Positions 32,775 to 43,339 of a stretch of DNA of 64,000 nt are shown in pieces. Source of the DNA: Ciborinia camelliae (taxonomy: Eukaryota; Ascomycota; Leotiomycetes; Helotiales; Sclerotiniaceae); assembly GCA_025890175.1 (NCBI GenBank), contig JANPYM010000013.1, positions 243,821-307,820 on the forward strand, given 5' to 3'. Position numbers and translations under genes: made by a program. The first letter of the stretch is position 1; each line of letters begins with the position of its first letter. Under the pieces are notes generated by a model. It had not been told where the DNA came from. It did no database searches and saw only the letters and a list, made by a program, of their open reading frames with translations.

Positions 32775-33820
32775 ACTATATGTTGGTTTTGTACTTGTGC
32801 ATAATCGGACAGTGGGATGGGTATAATTAGATATAGAATGAAATGTTCATGATCTTTCTAGAAATTATCGTATTGCCTTGGGTGAATTTCATGTTTCTGT
32901 GTATATCTTTCATAACCGAGCTCAAGTAGTACATCAACCAAGACGAGCACTACCTCACCCCTTTACATCATCACATTCCCACCCCTCCTCGAATTCTCAC
33001 ATGAAACTCACAGAAATCATTCCCATTCCTCTCCTCTTCTTAATGTACATCAGATACAAATGATATTCCCTTCCTATCCCTTTTATCTCAACCCAGCCCA
33101 TCTTTCCCAAAACTTCTACGGTTCAAATACAGTAAATACTTCGTATTCTGGGATATACATTATATTCAATCTCGTCCCGCCTCTTGTTACTTTGTATCAT
33201 ATCATATCACGTCACGTCATTATCAAATTTTAGATGGGGGATGAGGTTGATTTGGGTGTTTTATTAAATAACTAAAAAGGGAAAAAACAGCGACTATATT
33301 TCGCCCATCCCTATTTCTTGGTCAAATTAATTAGCTAAAAATGTAGTGGATGGAGCTTGATATGTCCATTCCATTTTGCTTCATATGAGCCTAGCTAGAT
33401 ATTTATCAAGTTATGTTAGCCCAGTCCGCCTTGTCGTGAGCCAAAGAGAGAAATAATGAGAATTAAGTTAATATTATCGCATGAAAGATCCTTCCGGATG
33501 GATCCCTTTCGTAACTTCGTGAGATGAGTAAAAGGAAAAACTTGAATAGGTTATTGTATTAAATAACGATGTTTGGACGAAAAACCATTGCCTTGGTGGA
33601 AAATATGTTCGGGTTTGAAATATGGCGAGTGGAGAGTGGGTGTGGATGAAATGTATTGCATGAAAAGCGGAAATTTTGCTGATGTGGTAAAGCCGAGATT
33701 GCGTGGTTTCGAGGACTGAAAATGTAGTTCGATGACGGTAGCTGGATTTCGCGCAATGAAAAAAGTGCACTTCGAGATGGAGAGCTGCTTCCATGGCAAA
33801 ACTCAGCAGACAGTATGATA
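32775..33820. other. Convergent intergenic region, no gene seen
   Basis: Between zuotin and the large GTPase. Includes a catat/cacgtca patch near 33198-33220. Minus frames at 33474-33861 lack coding character. No RNA gene seen. Confidence 0.45.
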
Positions 33821-36800
33821 CTAGAAAGAGTTTCCATCCTCGATATCTGAGAGCTCGTCATCCATACCCATAGGTTCCTGAGTTCCCAACATCAATAAGT
33901 CTTCTAGATCATCCGAAAGCTCGCCGTCTGCGGGCTCATCTAAGACGGGAGCCGGTTCTTTCTGTTTCATAACCTCGGGCTCGGCTTCCCAGGCTTTGTA
34001 AAGCTGTGTGAAGTGGGGTTCGAGAGCATTACGCAAATTGACTTTCAATTTTGAGTTAACTCTTCTTCCGCTGTTGCGAGTGCCAGAAGCTGTATGATGT
34101 TCAAGTACATCCATGAATTCTTGTTTAATAGCATCGAGGCTCTCGGTAAACTTTTCTTTGAGTTTACCAGGAATCTCTTCGAAGGTCTTCTCGAAAGCCA
34201 CTTGCATTTTGGCGGATGCATTGTTGTACATGGCAAGACCACCATCGCCATCGATAAAGCTCCTATGGGCTTTTTGGCTGCGCGCAAACATACCGGGGCC
34301 TTGTGGAAAATTAGTAATTAGCGGTGTAAAATGACTCTTGGTAACGTACCTTTTTCGTTGCCACATTCTTCGTACACTTCTCGCCCTGGCTAATATTAGT
34401 TTTCTTTCCAAGTAAAAGTCGGCATCAACATACATGTTTCCTCACACTCCAATTTAACAAGTCGCCAAATTTCCTTGGAAGCATCATCGATGTCATGAAA
34501 TATGTCATCGCCACCTTGCTTGAGCCGACGTCGATGTCCTAGAACGCTATCCTTGATGTTCTCAAAAGCGTCTCGGATCGAGGATGAGATATCATCAGCT
34601 GCACCCAAAGCCAAGTCGGCAAACTCTGCGATGAGGATCTCGACCCTATCTTCATAAGGTTTTTTCAATGCAGGCAGCTTTTTGTGAACAGCGTCCTCCC
34701 AGAGGGGCTTCAGGCGCTCCAGAAAGAGGTTATTCCTTGTTATGGTCAGTATCTGTACACAAAGCAGCCAAAATTTCAACATACATATCTTCATTCCAAT
34801 CGATTGGCTTTTCGACGTGACGTGGGGCCCATACTCCCAATTTCTTGTTTATTGCTCGGTAAGTATTCCAGCCCATTTTTTGTACCCGCCCCATGATGCC
34901 ATCCTTTTTCTGGATACGCTTCGGGATGACTTCCAGTTTCTGTTTACTATGTGCTTCCCTCGCGATTTCCTCAAAGTGGGGGTAAAGCTCATCTTCAAAA
35001 AGCTTCTCAACCGCATTGCGTGTTTCCAAATTAAGCTTCTCGAAGTCCTTGAAGAATAGAGTCAGGCTATAGAAAAAGGAAGTAAGTAATGGGGAGTGGG
35101 TAATCGCATACCTTTTCTAAAGCTTCATACATCTCATCAAGCTTCGTCTCGACGATTGCTCTCTCATGGGCCAGCATCTTGTAGTCAGCAATTGTATCAG
35201 CCGACCATATATCGAGTAGCTTCGCGGCATTTAAAACCTCCTCGCTAAATGTACGAGCATTTCGTTGACGAGACTCCCATGTAGTAGAGATCAGCGCATC
35301 ACGAAACTCGGGAATCCCAGTATCACTCTTCGTGAAAAAGCCACTTTTAAGTGCTTCGGCTTCTTTCCCGGATTTCAAATGCATAAATGCTTGTGCAGAT
35401 ACGCAGAAAACCTTCAAAGGTTTTGTAACCTCCTCATCTCCAAGTTCTCGCCTACCAGACTCATAGTGCTCGATGAATTGAGCGGTCTGTATCTGATTCC
35501 TAGCCTTGATGCATTCAGCCCTAATTCGGCACCTGGTGTTTGCCAAATCTTTATCAATGGTCTCTTTTTTGTTCTGCGCGGTCCAGAGTTTGGCGAAAAC
35601 TTCATCCTGATCCTTTTTCACAAGACTTCGAGCATTCCGAACCTGAGAAAGTGTTGGCGTCATTGGTGTAGGTTCTATCAGAGAATTTTGTCAATAAGTA
35701 TAAAAGATAGGTAGGTTCAAGACATACCATCATCAGCGCCTAGCTTGCGTTTTTGACCGACTGGTGCTTTGCGGGTCATCCTCGTATCTTCTTGAATTCT
35801 GGCATCTAATTTGGCTAGATTCTTGGATCCCTTTGCGCGGAGGTTATCGAGTGTTTTCAATTCAGATTCAATATCCTTCAAGCGGGCTTCCCTTTCTCGA
35901 AGATGATCAAGATCTTTTTCCAGTTTAACTTTCAATCCTGAATGATTATTGATGTAGCGGTCCACATCCAAGGAGTCATCAATCTTGGAAATAACATAGA
36001 AAAGCGAATCTGCATGGTAGAGTCCCTGTGCAAGATTAGTAAATGTATGCAGATGCTGGGTAAATGACATACATCAAACTGCATGTTTCTCTTCGTTACG
36101 GAATCGAGGGTTTCCTTGGCGACCTGGTCGGTCGCAGCTCTTACGCTTGACGCAAGAACACAAGAGATGTCGAGGTTTTTCATGTGTTTTCGAGAAATGG
36201 CGTTTCTAGCTGCACTAGTGTCGTGAACACCGGGGAGGTCGACAAACACAATACCGGCTGTGAGAATATTTGCCCCAATAAAAAGCTTCACGACCTTGAC
36301 AAACGGCCAATATGAAACACGAACGGCACCATCCCTCTGTTTGCTGGTATCAATGAATGGCTTGATCTGACGAGCAAATTCTTCCCGATTTCCCATTTCC
36401 AAGATGCGTTTCTTGTCCATCAGATATTGGGGACAAGGTCTGGTTAAAAGTTGATCGACTGTGGTTTTTGTCCAGTCGTCGAGAGTTTTGAGATCAGGAA
36501 AGACACACTTGTATTTCGAAACGGTGTCCTGCATTCTTTGCAGGATTTCTATGTCGACCTCCTCTCCCTCTCTGGCATCCGAATCCCATTTTGCTTTGTC
36601 TTCATAGAGCTCATCCAGCTCTTTTCTGATTTCAGACTCGCTTACTCCTTCAATCGAGGCCTTATACCGTTTCTCTGGATCATCCGAGTTATTGTAAGAA
36701 ATTTCAACGATGACAGCCGTTGAAGCGGCTTCATCGCTAACCGGGAGAAGATTCTCTTCACCAAGAAGCGCATTGATCACGGAAGACTTGCCAGATCCAC

Positions 36801-37260
36801 TGCCACCGAGGAAGCCAATGTGCATTTGGCATTGTCTCCTCTCTTCGTAAATTTGTACTGTGTCTCGTATCAGTAACAAATCATGAAGAAATAAGCACAT
36901 CAAAGACTTACGGTGGCGCTCTATTCTATGTTTGACGGATGGAACATGCTCGCGGGCAGCCTTTAGGCATTCTGTTGTTGCCTGCAAGAATACATTACCG
37001 TGTTCAGCAGCATCTTCCAATATCTTGACCATCTGCACACGAGGCTTTCCAGAAAGATCACTTTGCCATAAAAATTTTGGCCTGTATTTGGATGCTGAGC
37101 TCGCAGATTCTTGTGATGCCAGATCTGCGAGTGACCTGGCAGATTGGAAATTCAAACTTATTTTCTTCGCTGCAGGCATATCGCCTTCGCCGGCAGACGC
37201 AGAGTCGTTTTTGGGAGGTTGGGATAGGCCAGGCTCATCTTTGATATATTGATCTGCCAT
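33821..37260 (-). CDS. SLIP-GC-like (NUGGC-type) dynamin-family large GTPase
   Basis: Eight exons: 37260-36912, 36857-36073, 36025-35728, 35674-35112, 35047-34785, 34735-34434, 34385-34350, 34299-33821; 1024 residues, all phases consistent. The G domain has P-loop GGSGSGKS (134-141), a conserved Thr in EAASTAVIVE, and G3 DLPG (about 333-336). The rest is helical, with a coiled coil in exon 3 and a YEECGNEKGPGMFARS junction built from tiny exon 7 (36 nt). The layout resembles the nuclear GTPase SLIP-GC and its fungal relatives: dynamin-like GTPase head with long helical stalk, no PH domain and no obvious TM. Intron 1 (54 bp) has no in-frame stop, so read-through would give a protein with 18 extra residues. 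Cellular role in fungi is not established. Confidence 0.85.
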
Positions 37261-38022
37261 CGCGATCTTCGATAGGCTTCTCGGTTTGTTTGGGATGAGT
37301 TTGAGAACATAGGTTGAAGATATTGAAATAGAAGAACGGGGCAGTAAACCTTACGATTGCGTAGATAATTTGTTCCCAACTTGGAGTTGATTGTAAGCAA
37401 CAGCAAAGAGGATAGAAGAAAGCTGAGAGAACTGGAATCTGTTGGGGAGATTTGAAGAAAAGAGGAAGGGTGCAAGTGGGGTGGTCGAGTTTAAAGGTCG
37501 AGTTTAAAGGTGAACAGATCCCAATGCTACGTGAGCATGCAAACGGAGGAGGATAGGTTGAAAGCGAAAATGCCAAGGTCTGGAATTGAAGATATTCAGC
37601 TCCATTTGTTGACAAACGAGGATGTATCTTCAGATAGAAAAGATGAGATGCAAGGGATAAATCGAGATGCCAAGTTGAAAGATGAAGAGATGTTGTGAAC
37701 ATCTAATGTTGCGGGGAAGCACTTTGATGTGAATGCGGGGTAGTGATTAAAAAGCAATATGATATTCTTGACCCAGACAAGAAGCAGTGATGGTATCTCC
37801 GCGAATAACTGGAGATGTATCGAGGACTTAGTGCACATCGTGGAAGGTTTGTTCTGGCCTGCTAAAGGGGGTGACTTGGCTCTAAACTCCAAGAAGTGTA
37901 TCTGATCTCCAAATTTGGTTACTTGTCACCCATTTAAAGAAGCATTTGATTCTCAACACTATGTACATGCATTCCCTAATAGCGCCCCACCTCCACCGAA
38001 ACACGATGCCAACATGAATCCC
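37261..38022. other. Intergenic, no gene seen
   Basis: Upstream region of the large GTPase and 3' flank of the complex I subunit gene. Frames here (37235-37892 minus, 37510-37698 plus) have no coding signature. Confidence 0.45.
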
Positions 38023-38799
38023 TCATGGGCCATAGTGTGCGTAGATTTGTCTTTTACGTAGGTGCACAGGGGTTTCATTTGCTGGGGTATCTGGGATAGT
38101 CTTCTCGAGTTTCTGTGTACGTCCCATGTCATTAGCAGCTACTCTTCATCAAACATATGCATAAATGCCATACCAGATTGTCGAAGACGCATTTGTTGAG
38201 CTTCCACTCTTGTGGCCGACATTGCCAAAGTTGTTGGTTGTTATTGTCGAGACAACCCCTATGACATTATTAATCATGGCTATTTTCATCACACCTGGGC
38301 TTCATCCTACCAGTGTTTTCGGAACTCCTCAAGACAGTGTTTGTTCACATCTTCAATCCTGCGATGGGCAATTAGCCTACAGTTTCATGGGTTGAAACTA
38401 AACATTTGGCGAGAGGTTCCCCCATAGCCTTCCACCATATCCATTGATATATATCATTCCGCCTCTGTCGCCTCGTGAAGGAGTAGCACTTACACGCTCC
38501 TTGCACATCTGGTAACCCTTCGACCCTCCTTCAAACAATCAATCTCTCCCCTTCCAGGTTTATCGTTCTTGCATTGCATGAAATCGTCATTGTAGGGTCT
38601 GCATCTTGCGCCGATAAAGAAACTCGCGGACAATAATGGCGCCGAACTGCTACCAATTTCTGTGACGGGAGGGATTTCTGCAGGTAATGGGGTGGTGTCA
38701 ATCAAGACTTGCTGATTAAATCTGTGGTGGTGGTTAGCGCTAGTAATAGGTATGGTAGTGTGCGAGCATGAGAGTATACCTAGGTTGACGTGCGGCCAT
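38023..38799 (-). CDS. Complex I accessory subunit, NDUFA8/PGIV-type (CHCH, 20.8-kDa subunit family)
   Basis: Five small exons: 38799-38780, 38721-38494, 38358-38311, 38258-38174, 38112-38023; 156 residues with agreeing phases 2, 2, 2, 0. Reads MAARQPR, LIDTTPLPAEIPPVTEIG, SAPLLSASFFIGARCRPYND, DFMQCKNDKPGRGEIDCLKE, then CLDNNNQQLWQCRPQEWKLN and TPVHLRKRQIYAHYGP. The Cys-x9-Cys pairs (CxxxxxxxxxC spacing in MQCKNDKPGRGEIDC and CLDNNNQQLWQC) are the twin CHCH signature of NDUFA8, imported by the Mia40 pathway into the intermembrane space and assembled in complex I. The C-terminus is shorter than I expect for the family (about 170-185). The divergent partner is NUP57. Confidence 0.92.
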
Positions 38800-39296
38800 T
38801 TTGAGATATGTTGTGAGGAGATACTGGGTTCGCAAAGCCCGCAATTGAGTGTTTTGGAAGTTCGATTCGATGCAGTACGGAAGCTTTGAGGTCAAGTCAA
38901 AAACGCGGAAGTTGATTGGCTCATCAGCCGATCTTTCAACAGTCGCGACCGAGCAAAAGAGCTTCGTCCCGACAACGAATTTATGTTCCAGCAAAATAAG
39001 AATTCACCCGTCTACACTTTCACATTGTGAAATTACTCTATCGGCTTCAACATTGACCAATACTTTGCCAGGTACTGTTGTTCATGTTTTAGCTTACAAA
39101 ATTTAATTGGCACAACTTATATTTGACAAAATCTTCCAATTCTAATAATAATATCATCAAGCGCGTTCGCAAAGTCAACATTTTCTCGAGTAGCTGCAAC
39201 TGTGCATTGTAGCAAGATTCCTCGAGGCTCCTTGCGTATTCCCCGAGTATCTTTGTCTCGAAACTTCTATATCTGCGAACGCATAAAGGAATCATT
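38800..39296. other. Divergent promoter, complex I subunit / NUP57
   Basis: About 500 bp between the two start codons. No repeat or TATA box is obvious. The frame at 38849-39106 looks random. Confidence 0.45.
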
Positions 39297-40593
39297 ATGT
39301 TTGGAGGCACTTTCGGTCAAAACCAGTCAACTGGCGGAGGTTTATTTGGATCCACGACCACGACTGCGCAACCAACAGGAGGATTGTTTGGCTCGACTAC
39401 AACTACGGGAACTCAAAACCAAGGAGGAGGGCTTTTCGGTGCGTTACCGCAAAACACTCAACAAAATCAACCACAGCAGGCTGGTGGACTCTTTGGCGGA
39501 GCACTTGGAGCAAGCACTCAACAAAATCAGCCCCAAGCAGGAGGGTTATTTGGATCAAATACCATACAGCCGCCGCCGCAGCAACCGGGAGGATTGTTCT
39601 CAGGACAGACTATGGGAGCGCAGCAGCAAGCGGCCCAGCAACAACAAAACATCCTTTTGGGGCAATCACAAGGACAATTTGGCAATAGCCTATTTGGAAC
39701 CAGCGGATTGCGACCTCGTACGTACCCACCAATGTTCATTCAAATCGCATGCTAATTTCTATGTAGGAGAAAAGAGTGTTATAGACCAGATTGAAACAGT
39801 TGTGAGTAAATGGGATACGGGTAACAAGGATTGTGCTTTCCAGCATTTCTTTTACAACTACGTTGGCGAGGACGCGGCACCATATTACCAACCACAGCCC
39901 AATGAGGACCCAAGAGCTTGGGAAGAAGCCCTTTCGAAAAAACCAGGACCCGGATATATCCCAGTCGCATGTATTGGTTTCGCGCAGATGGGCGATAGAA
40001 TCAAGGCTCAGCAACAAAATCTTGCAGCGTTCAACATTCGTTTACACGACATAAATGCTAGCTTGACGAACCTGCTTCAAACTCACGATACCAGGACGAG
40101 TGTACGAGCAATGGATGCAAGGAGAAAACATGTGGTGTTGAAACAACGGTGTATCGCATTGGCTACTAAAGTTCAGGTTCTGAGAAATAGAGGCTATGCG
40201 CTCAGCGGGGATGAGGAGGACCTGAAAGCTAAGCTCATCAAGATAGAGAAGGGGGCCAGCGACCCAGCATTGGGTGCCAGGGCGGAAGAGATTTGGGCGC
40301 GAATGATCAACGTTCAAGAACGAGGCCGGTTATTGAGAACCGAACTGGAGAAGGTTGGACAAGAAAATGGCCAAATTCTGGACGATATCACGACTGCACG
40401 ATGCAAGAAGGTACAGACTCAATTGTTCCCGTAATATTGAATTTATGCTAATGTCAGAAATTAGATTTTGGAAGACTACCAAACTCAATTAGTGCATTTG
40501 AAAAAGGAGTTGGATAAGGTACAAAAAGATTATATTGAATGGGAAAAAGAGCAGCCACCACAGACAGCAGCGAGGACAACATTTGGTCGATGA
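39297..40593 (+). CDS. NUP57: Nucleoporin Nup57 (Nup54 family)
   Basis: Exons 39297-39717, 39767-40410, 40465-40593; 397 residues. The second 3' splice site is the ttag at 40461-40464, since the earlier cag gives the wrong frame. The N-terminus (1-140) is an FG region with repeated GGLFG units separated by Gln/Asn/Thr-rich spacers. From residue 141 comes the structured Nup54 domain (KSVIDQIETVVSKWD, CAFQHFFYNYVGED, GYIPVACIGFAQMGDRIKAQ) and a long C-terminal coiled coil (LRNRGYALSGDEEDLKAKL; ILEDYQTQLVHLKKELDKV). Role: central-channel Nsp1-Nup49-Nup57 trimer of the nuclear pore. Confidence 0.95.
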
Positions 40594-41009
40594 TTGATGC
40601 GAAATACCCATGGTTAAATTGATCGGTCGGGAAGCTTAGACTTCATGGAGTTGGTAGGGGCGTAAAAAAAGATAGACATTGTATAATATGGAAGTTTAAT
40701 TACATGCTACTATACTAGTACCAGCCCTAGGTAGTAATTTCTCTTTCACTTCTCTTCAAATCTTTAAATCGATCGCAAAAAATTGCCATTAGGGGAAATT
40801 GCTGTTGAAGGAAAGGTCTGACAGTCTGAGGTTTGTCCATATCAAAATTATGCCCCATGACTGCCCACTACTGGGCATTTGATGATAGTAAGTGACTCAT
40901 AGCCTTTACACTATTACCCCCCTATAAAGATAAGAACTCTGATATTCAATTTTCATATTCCACTATTCATACAATCAACCAAAAAAATCCCAAACCATTG
41001 TTCTCAAAA
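40594..41009. other. Intergenic, no gene seen
   Basis: 3' flank of NUP57 and promoter of the GNAT gene; cctataaag near 40922 may be a TATA element, about 90 bp before the ATG. Confidence 0.45.
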
Positions 41010-41759
41010 ATGTCACCACCTCAAGTTCCACCCGTCTCCCTCTACCCCGCCGACTTCGAAACATCTTCCCCCGCCGTGTCCCCCAACTCCCCTCCCTTCC
41101 CCTCCCTAGTTCCACTTTTTCACACCACCAAACGCATTTCCCTCATTCCGCTATCCGCAGAACATATCCCCGATCTATGGAAACATGTCGGTGGGGCGGA
41201 AAATTACATGCTTTACAAATATATGCCCGTCGGCCCTTTCAATACCATTGAAGAATTCACTACATACCTCACATGGCTCATCTCCTCCGAATCAGGCTTT
41301 GCAAATTGGGCAATTGTGCTCCCGAGCGGAGAAGCGGTGGGGACTATTTCGTTCTTGAATATGGAGCCGAAGGAGAGAAAGATAGAGGTTGGTCATGTGT
41401 TGTTTTCGAAATCGCTTCAGAGGACGACGGAGGCGACGGAGGCGTGTTATGTGTTGATGGAGTATGCATTTAAGCTGGGCTATGAGAGGGTGGAGTGGAA
41501 GTGTAATTTGGAGAATGCGGGGAGTAAGAGGGCAGCTTTGAGATTGGGGTTTGTGCATGAGGGCGTCTTCAGGAGACATTTGGTTGTGAGGGGTAGGAGG
41601 AGGGATAGTTGGTATGGGAGTTTGATTTTGGAGGACTGGGAGGGGGCTCGGAGGGCGTTGGTTGAGTGGTTGGGGGTGGGGAACTTTGATGCGGAGGGGA
41701 GGCAGAAGAGGAAAGTTGAGGAGATTAGAGAGGAAAAGGTGAAGGGCGTACTTAATTAG
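41010..41759 (+). CDS. GNAT-family N-acetyltransferase (RimJ/RimL-like)
   Basis: Single exon, 249 residues from ATG 41010; the upstream TTG is ignored. After a Pro-rich N-terminus (about 35 residues), the GNAT fold begins at ISLIPLSAEHIPDLWKHV. WAIVLPSGEAVGTISFLNM and KIEVGHVLFSKSLQRTTEAT form the central strands and the acetyl-CoA loop. YVLMEYAFKLGYERVEWKC, NAGSKRAALRLGFVHEGVFR and WYGSLILEDW complete it. These are typical of RimJ/RimL-type enzymes that acetylate protein N-termini or small amines. Substrate unknown. From about 41390 on, the gene becomes strikingly G-rich on the coding strand. Confidence 0.88.
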   Translation: MSPPQVPPVSLYPADFETSSPAVSPNSPPFPSLVPLFHTTKRISLIPLSAEHIPDLWKHVGGAENYMLYKYMPVGPFNTIEEFTTYLTWLISSESGFANWAIVLPSGEAVGTISFLNMEPKERKIEVGHVLFSKSLQRTTEATEACYVLMEYAFKLGYERVEWKCNLENAGSKRAALRLGFVHEGVFRRHLVVRGRRRDSWYGSLILEDWEGARRALVEWLGVGNFDAEGRQKRKVEEIREEKVKGVLN

Positions 41760-42450
41760 AAAGTGTGGGTGATACATTTAGGAAGGAGAACTTTAATGGG
41801 CCGGTTAGACACGGGGGGAAGGCAGGAAGAGTAGGGAGGGGTATGGGGGACGAGTTACTGATTGTAAAAGTATAGGGAGAATAATCAGAGAACGATTGGG
41901 GAAGGAGATACTTGCTCTTAATTAAAAAAGTGTAGGGGGGAGTTTTGAGAGATGAGAAATTAAAGATAGCATGATAGTTGTTCTTAATTGAAAAGGGTGT
42001 AGGGGGGAGTTCTGAGATATGGGAAATTAAAAGAGAGTATTTTTAATGTGTATGTTATGCTTTACCAGAGGTACATAGAAAGCCGATATTGTATGACAAA
42101 TGCGGTAGCAGAATTTTGGATCGTACAGAACCCGTTCTCATTCATGTATAACATGGTTTCAATACCGTTTTTCATCGGTCGTATCTCCATGCTTTGAAGA
42201 CTAGAGATATTCCTCCAAAGCCCTCTATATAGCTTGTCTACGATCCCCCCTCCTCCATCTTGGAATCTTGTACTCTTTTCGCACAATAGACATCTAAATG
42301 CAAATGCTAACAATGCAGATATGCATATATGCAGCAGCAATCATCCATCCATTATTTCCATAGACCTCTCCGTACTATTATACACCTCCTCGGTCGTCTC
42401 ATGCTTTCATATTTGTACAAGTCGTCATGATGCATTATTCGTTTGCATCC
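41760..42450. other. Convergent intergenic region, no gene seen
   Basis: Contains a repeated gtgtagggggga / cttaattaaaaa block near 41916-42015 (two to three diverged copies of about 70 bp). No gene. Confidence 0.5.
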
Positions 42451-42703
42451 TTACATGAGGTTTTGGATGCTCTTGATGGCAAAGGGTGCTATCCGAAAAG
42501 TCAGTAAAAACACTACTAATAGGAAAGCATAAGGCATACAGAGATAAAGAAGAATAGAGAAAGTAATGACTTGTTTCAAGGTAGAAGTAGCCTCTTCCTC
42601 TTGAGCCTTAAGTTCGGCAGGGGATGGTTGCATTGGTGCTAAGATTGGAGTCAGAAAATTTCTCACACACTATCTGAAGAGAATACTTACGTCCTCCGAA
42701 CAT
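42451..42703 (-). CDS. TOM5: Mitochondrial import receptor subunit Tom5
   Basis: Exons 42703-42691 (13 nt), 42638-42540, 42488-42451; 49 residues. Reads MFGGP-PMQPSPAELKAQEEEATSTLKQVI, then a hydrophobic helix FSILLYL followed by SPFAIKSIQNLM. The MFGG start, acidic Glu-rich cytosolic part, single tail-anchor helix and the LYLSPFAI ending are the fungal Tom5 signature, and the length fits. The last splice (CTCT/GTATGC...GATAG/CA) is required to produce the SPFAI end. Without it the frame runs through the intron. Role: small subunit of the TOM complex in the outer mitochondrial membrane. Confidence 0.93.
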
Positions 42704-43339
42704 TTTTGTGGTATGAGACTGTAGATGTGTTGAGAGATTGAGGTCGACGATGAGTTACCTATTAGTAAGTATTGTTTACACTACAGTACAATAAATTTTA
42801 ATCTTCCGTTCACATCTGCCTGCATCTTTTGCTGACTACTGACATGTGCGTAATAATTTGAACATTTAAGGTTTTTGGTGCGCCTTGTGGCTTGTTACAC
42901 TAAGCCATAACCGGGCTTATAACCCATGAATCACTGCTTTAGGCAATTGATTTTTTTTTGGCTTGGCTTGACTTGACTTGACTTAACTTGTCACTATCTG
43001 ATGAATGACCTCGGGAGTCTATCATAGAAAAAAAGTTTGATAATTTAGATTTCATATAAATTCATCTCATCTCTTCTTTCATCTGCGATTCTACCCTCAC
43101 TGTCGTTTCATTTGCTTTTTGAAAATTCACTCACACGCATGGTCTTATCTCAAATTGTGGATTTGATAACGCTCACGATCCTAGCTGCCATTCCTAATAT
43201 TCCCGGACCCCTCATCCCAGCTTAACTTTTTCGTACAAGTTCAACTCTCCAAAAAAGATATCAATCATTTCTCTCCCTTGAGTTTCGCAACCAAAACTTG
43301 AAGTTCACGAGCTTCGCAGAATCTGCAAACTCAAGAACA
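42704..43339. other. Divergent promoter, TOM5 / glycine decarboxylase
   Basis: Contains a ttgact/ttgactt tandem patch near 42961-42992 and a pyrimidine-rich leader before the ATG at 43340. No gene. Confidence 0.45.

Noticed and set aside
41292..41777. Minus-strand 161-codon Pro/His-rich frame
   Set aside because: Antisense shadow of the G-rich coding strand of the GNAT gene.
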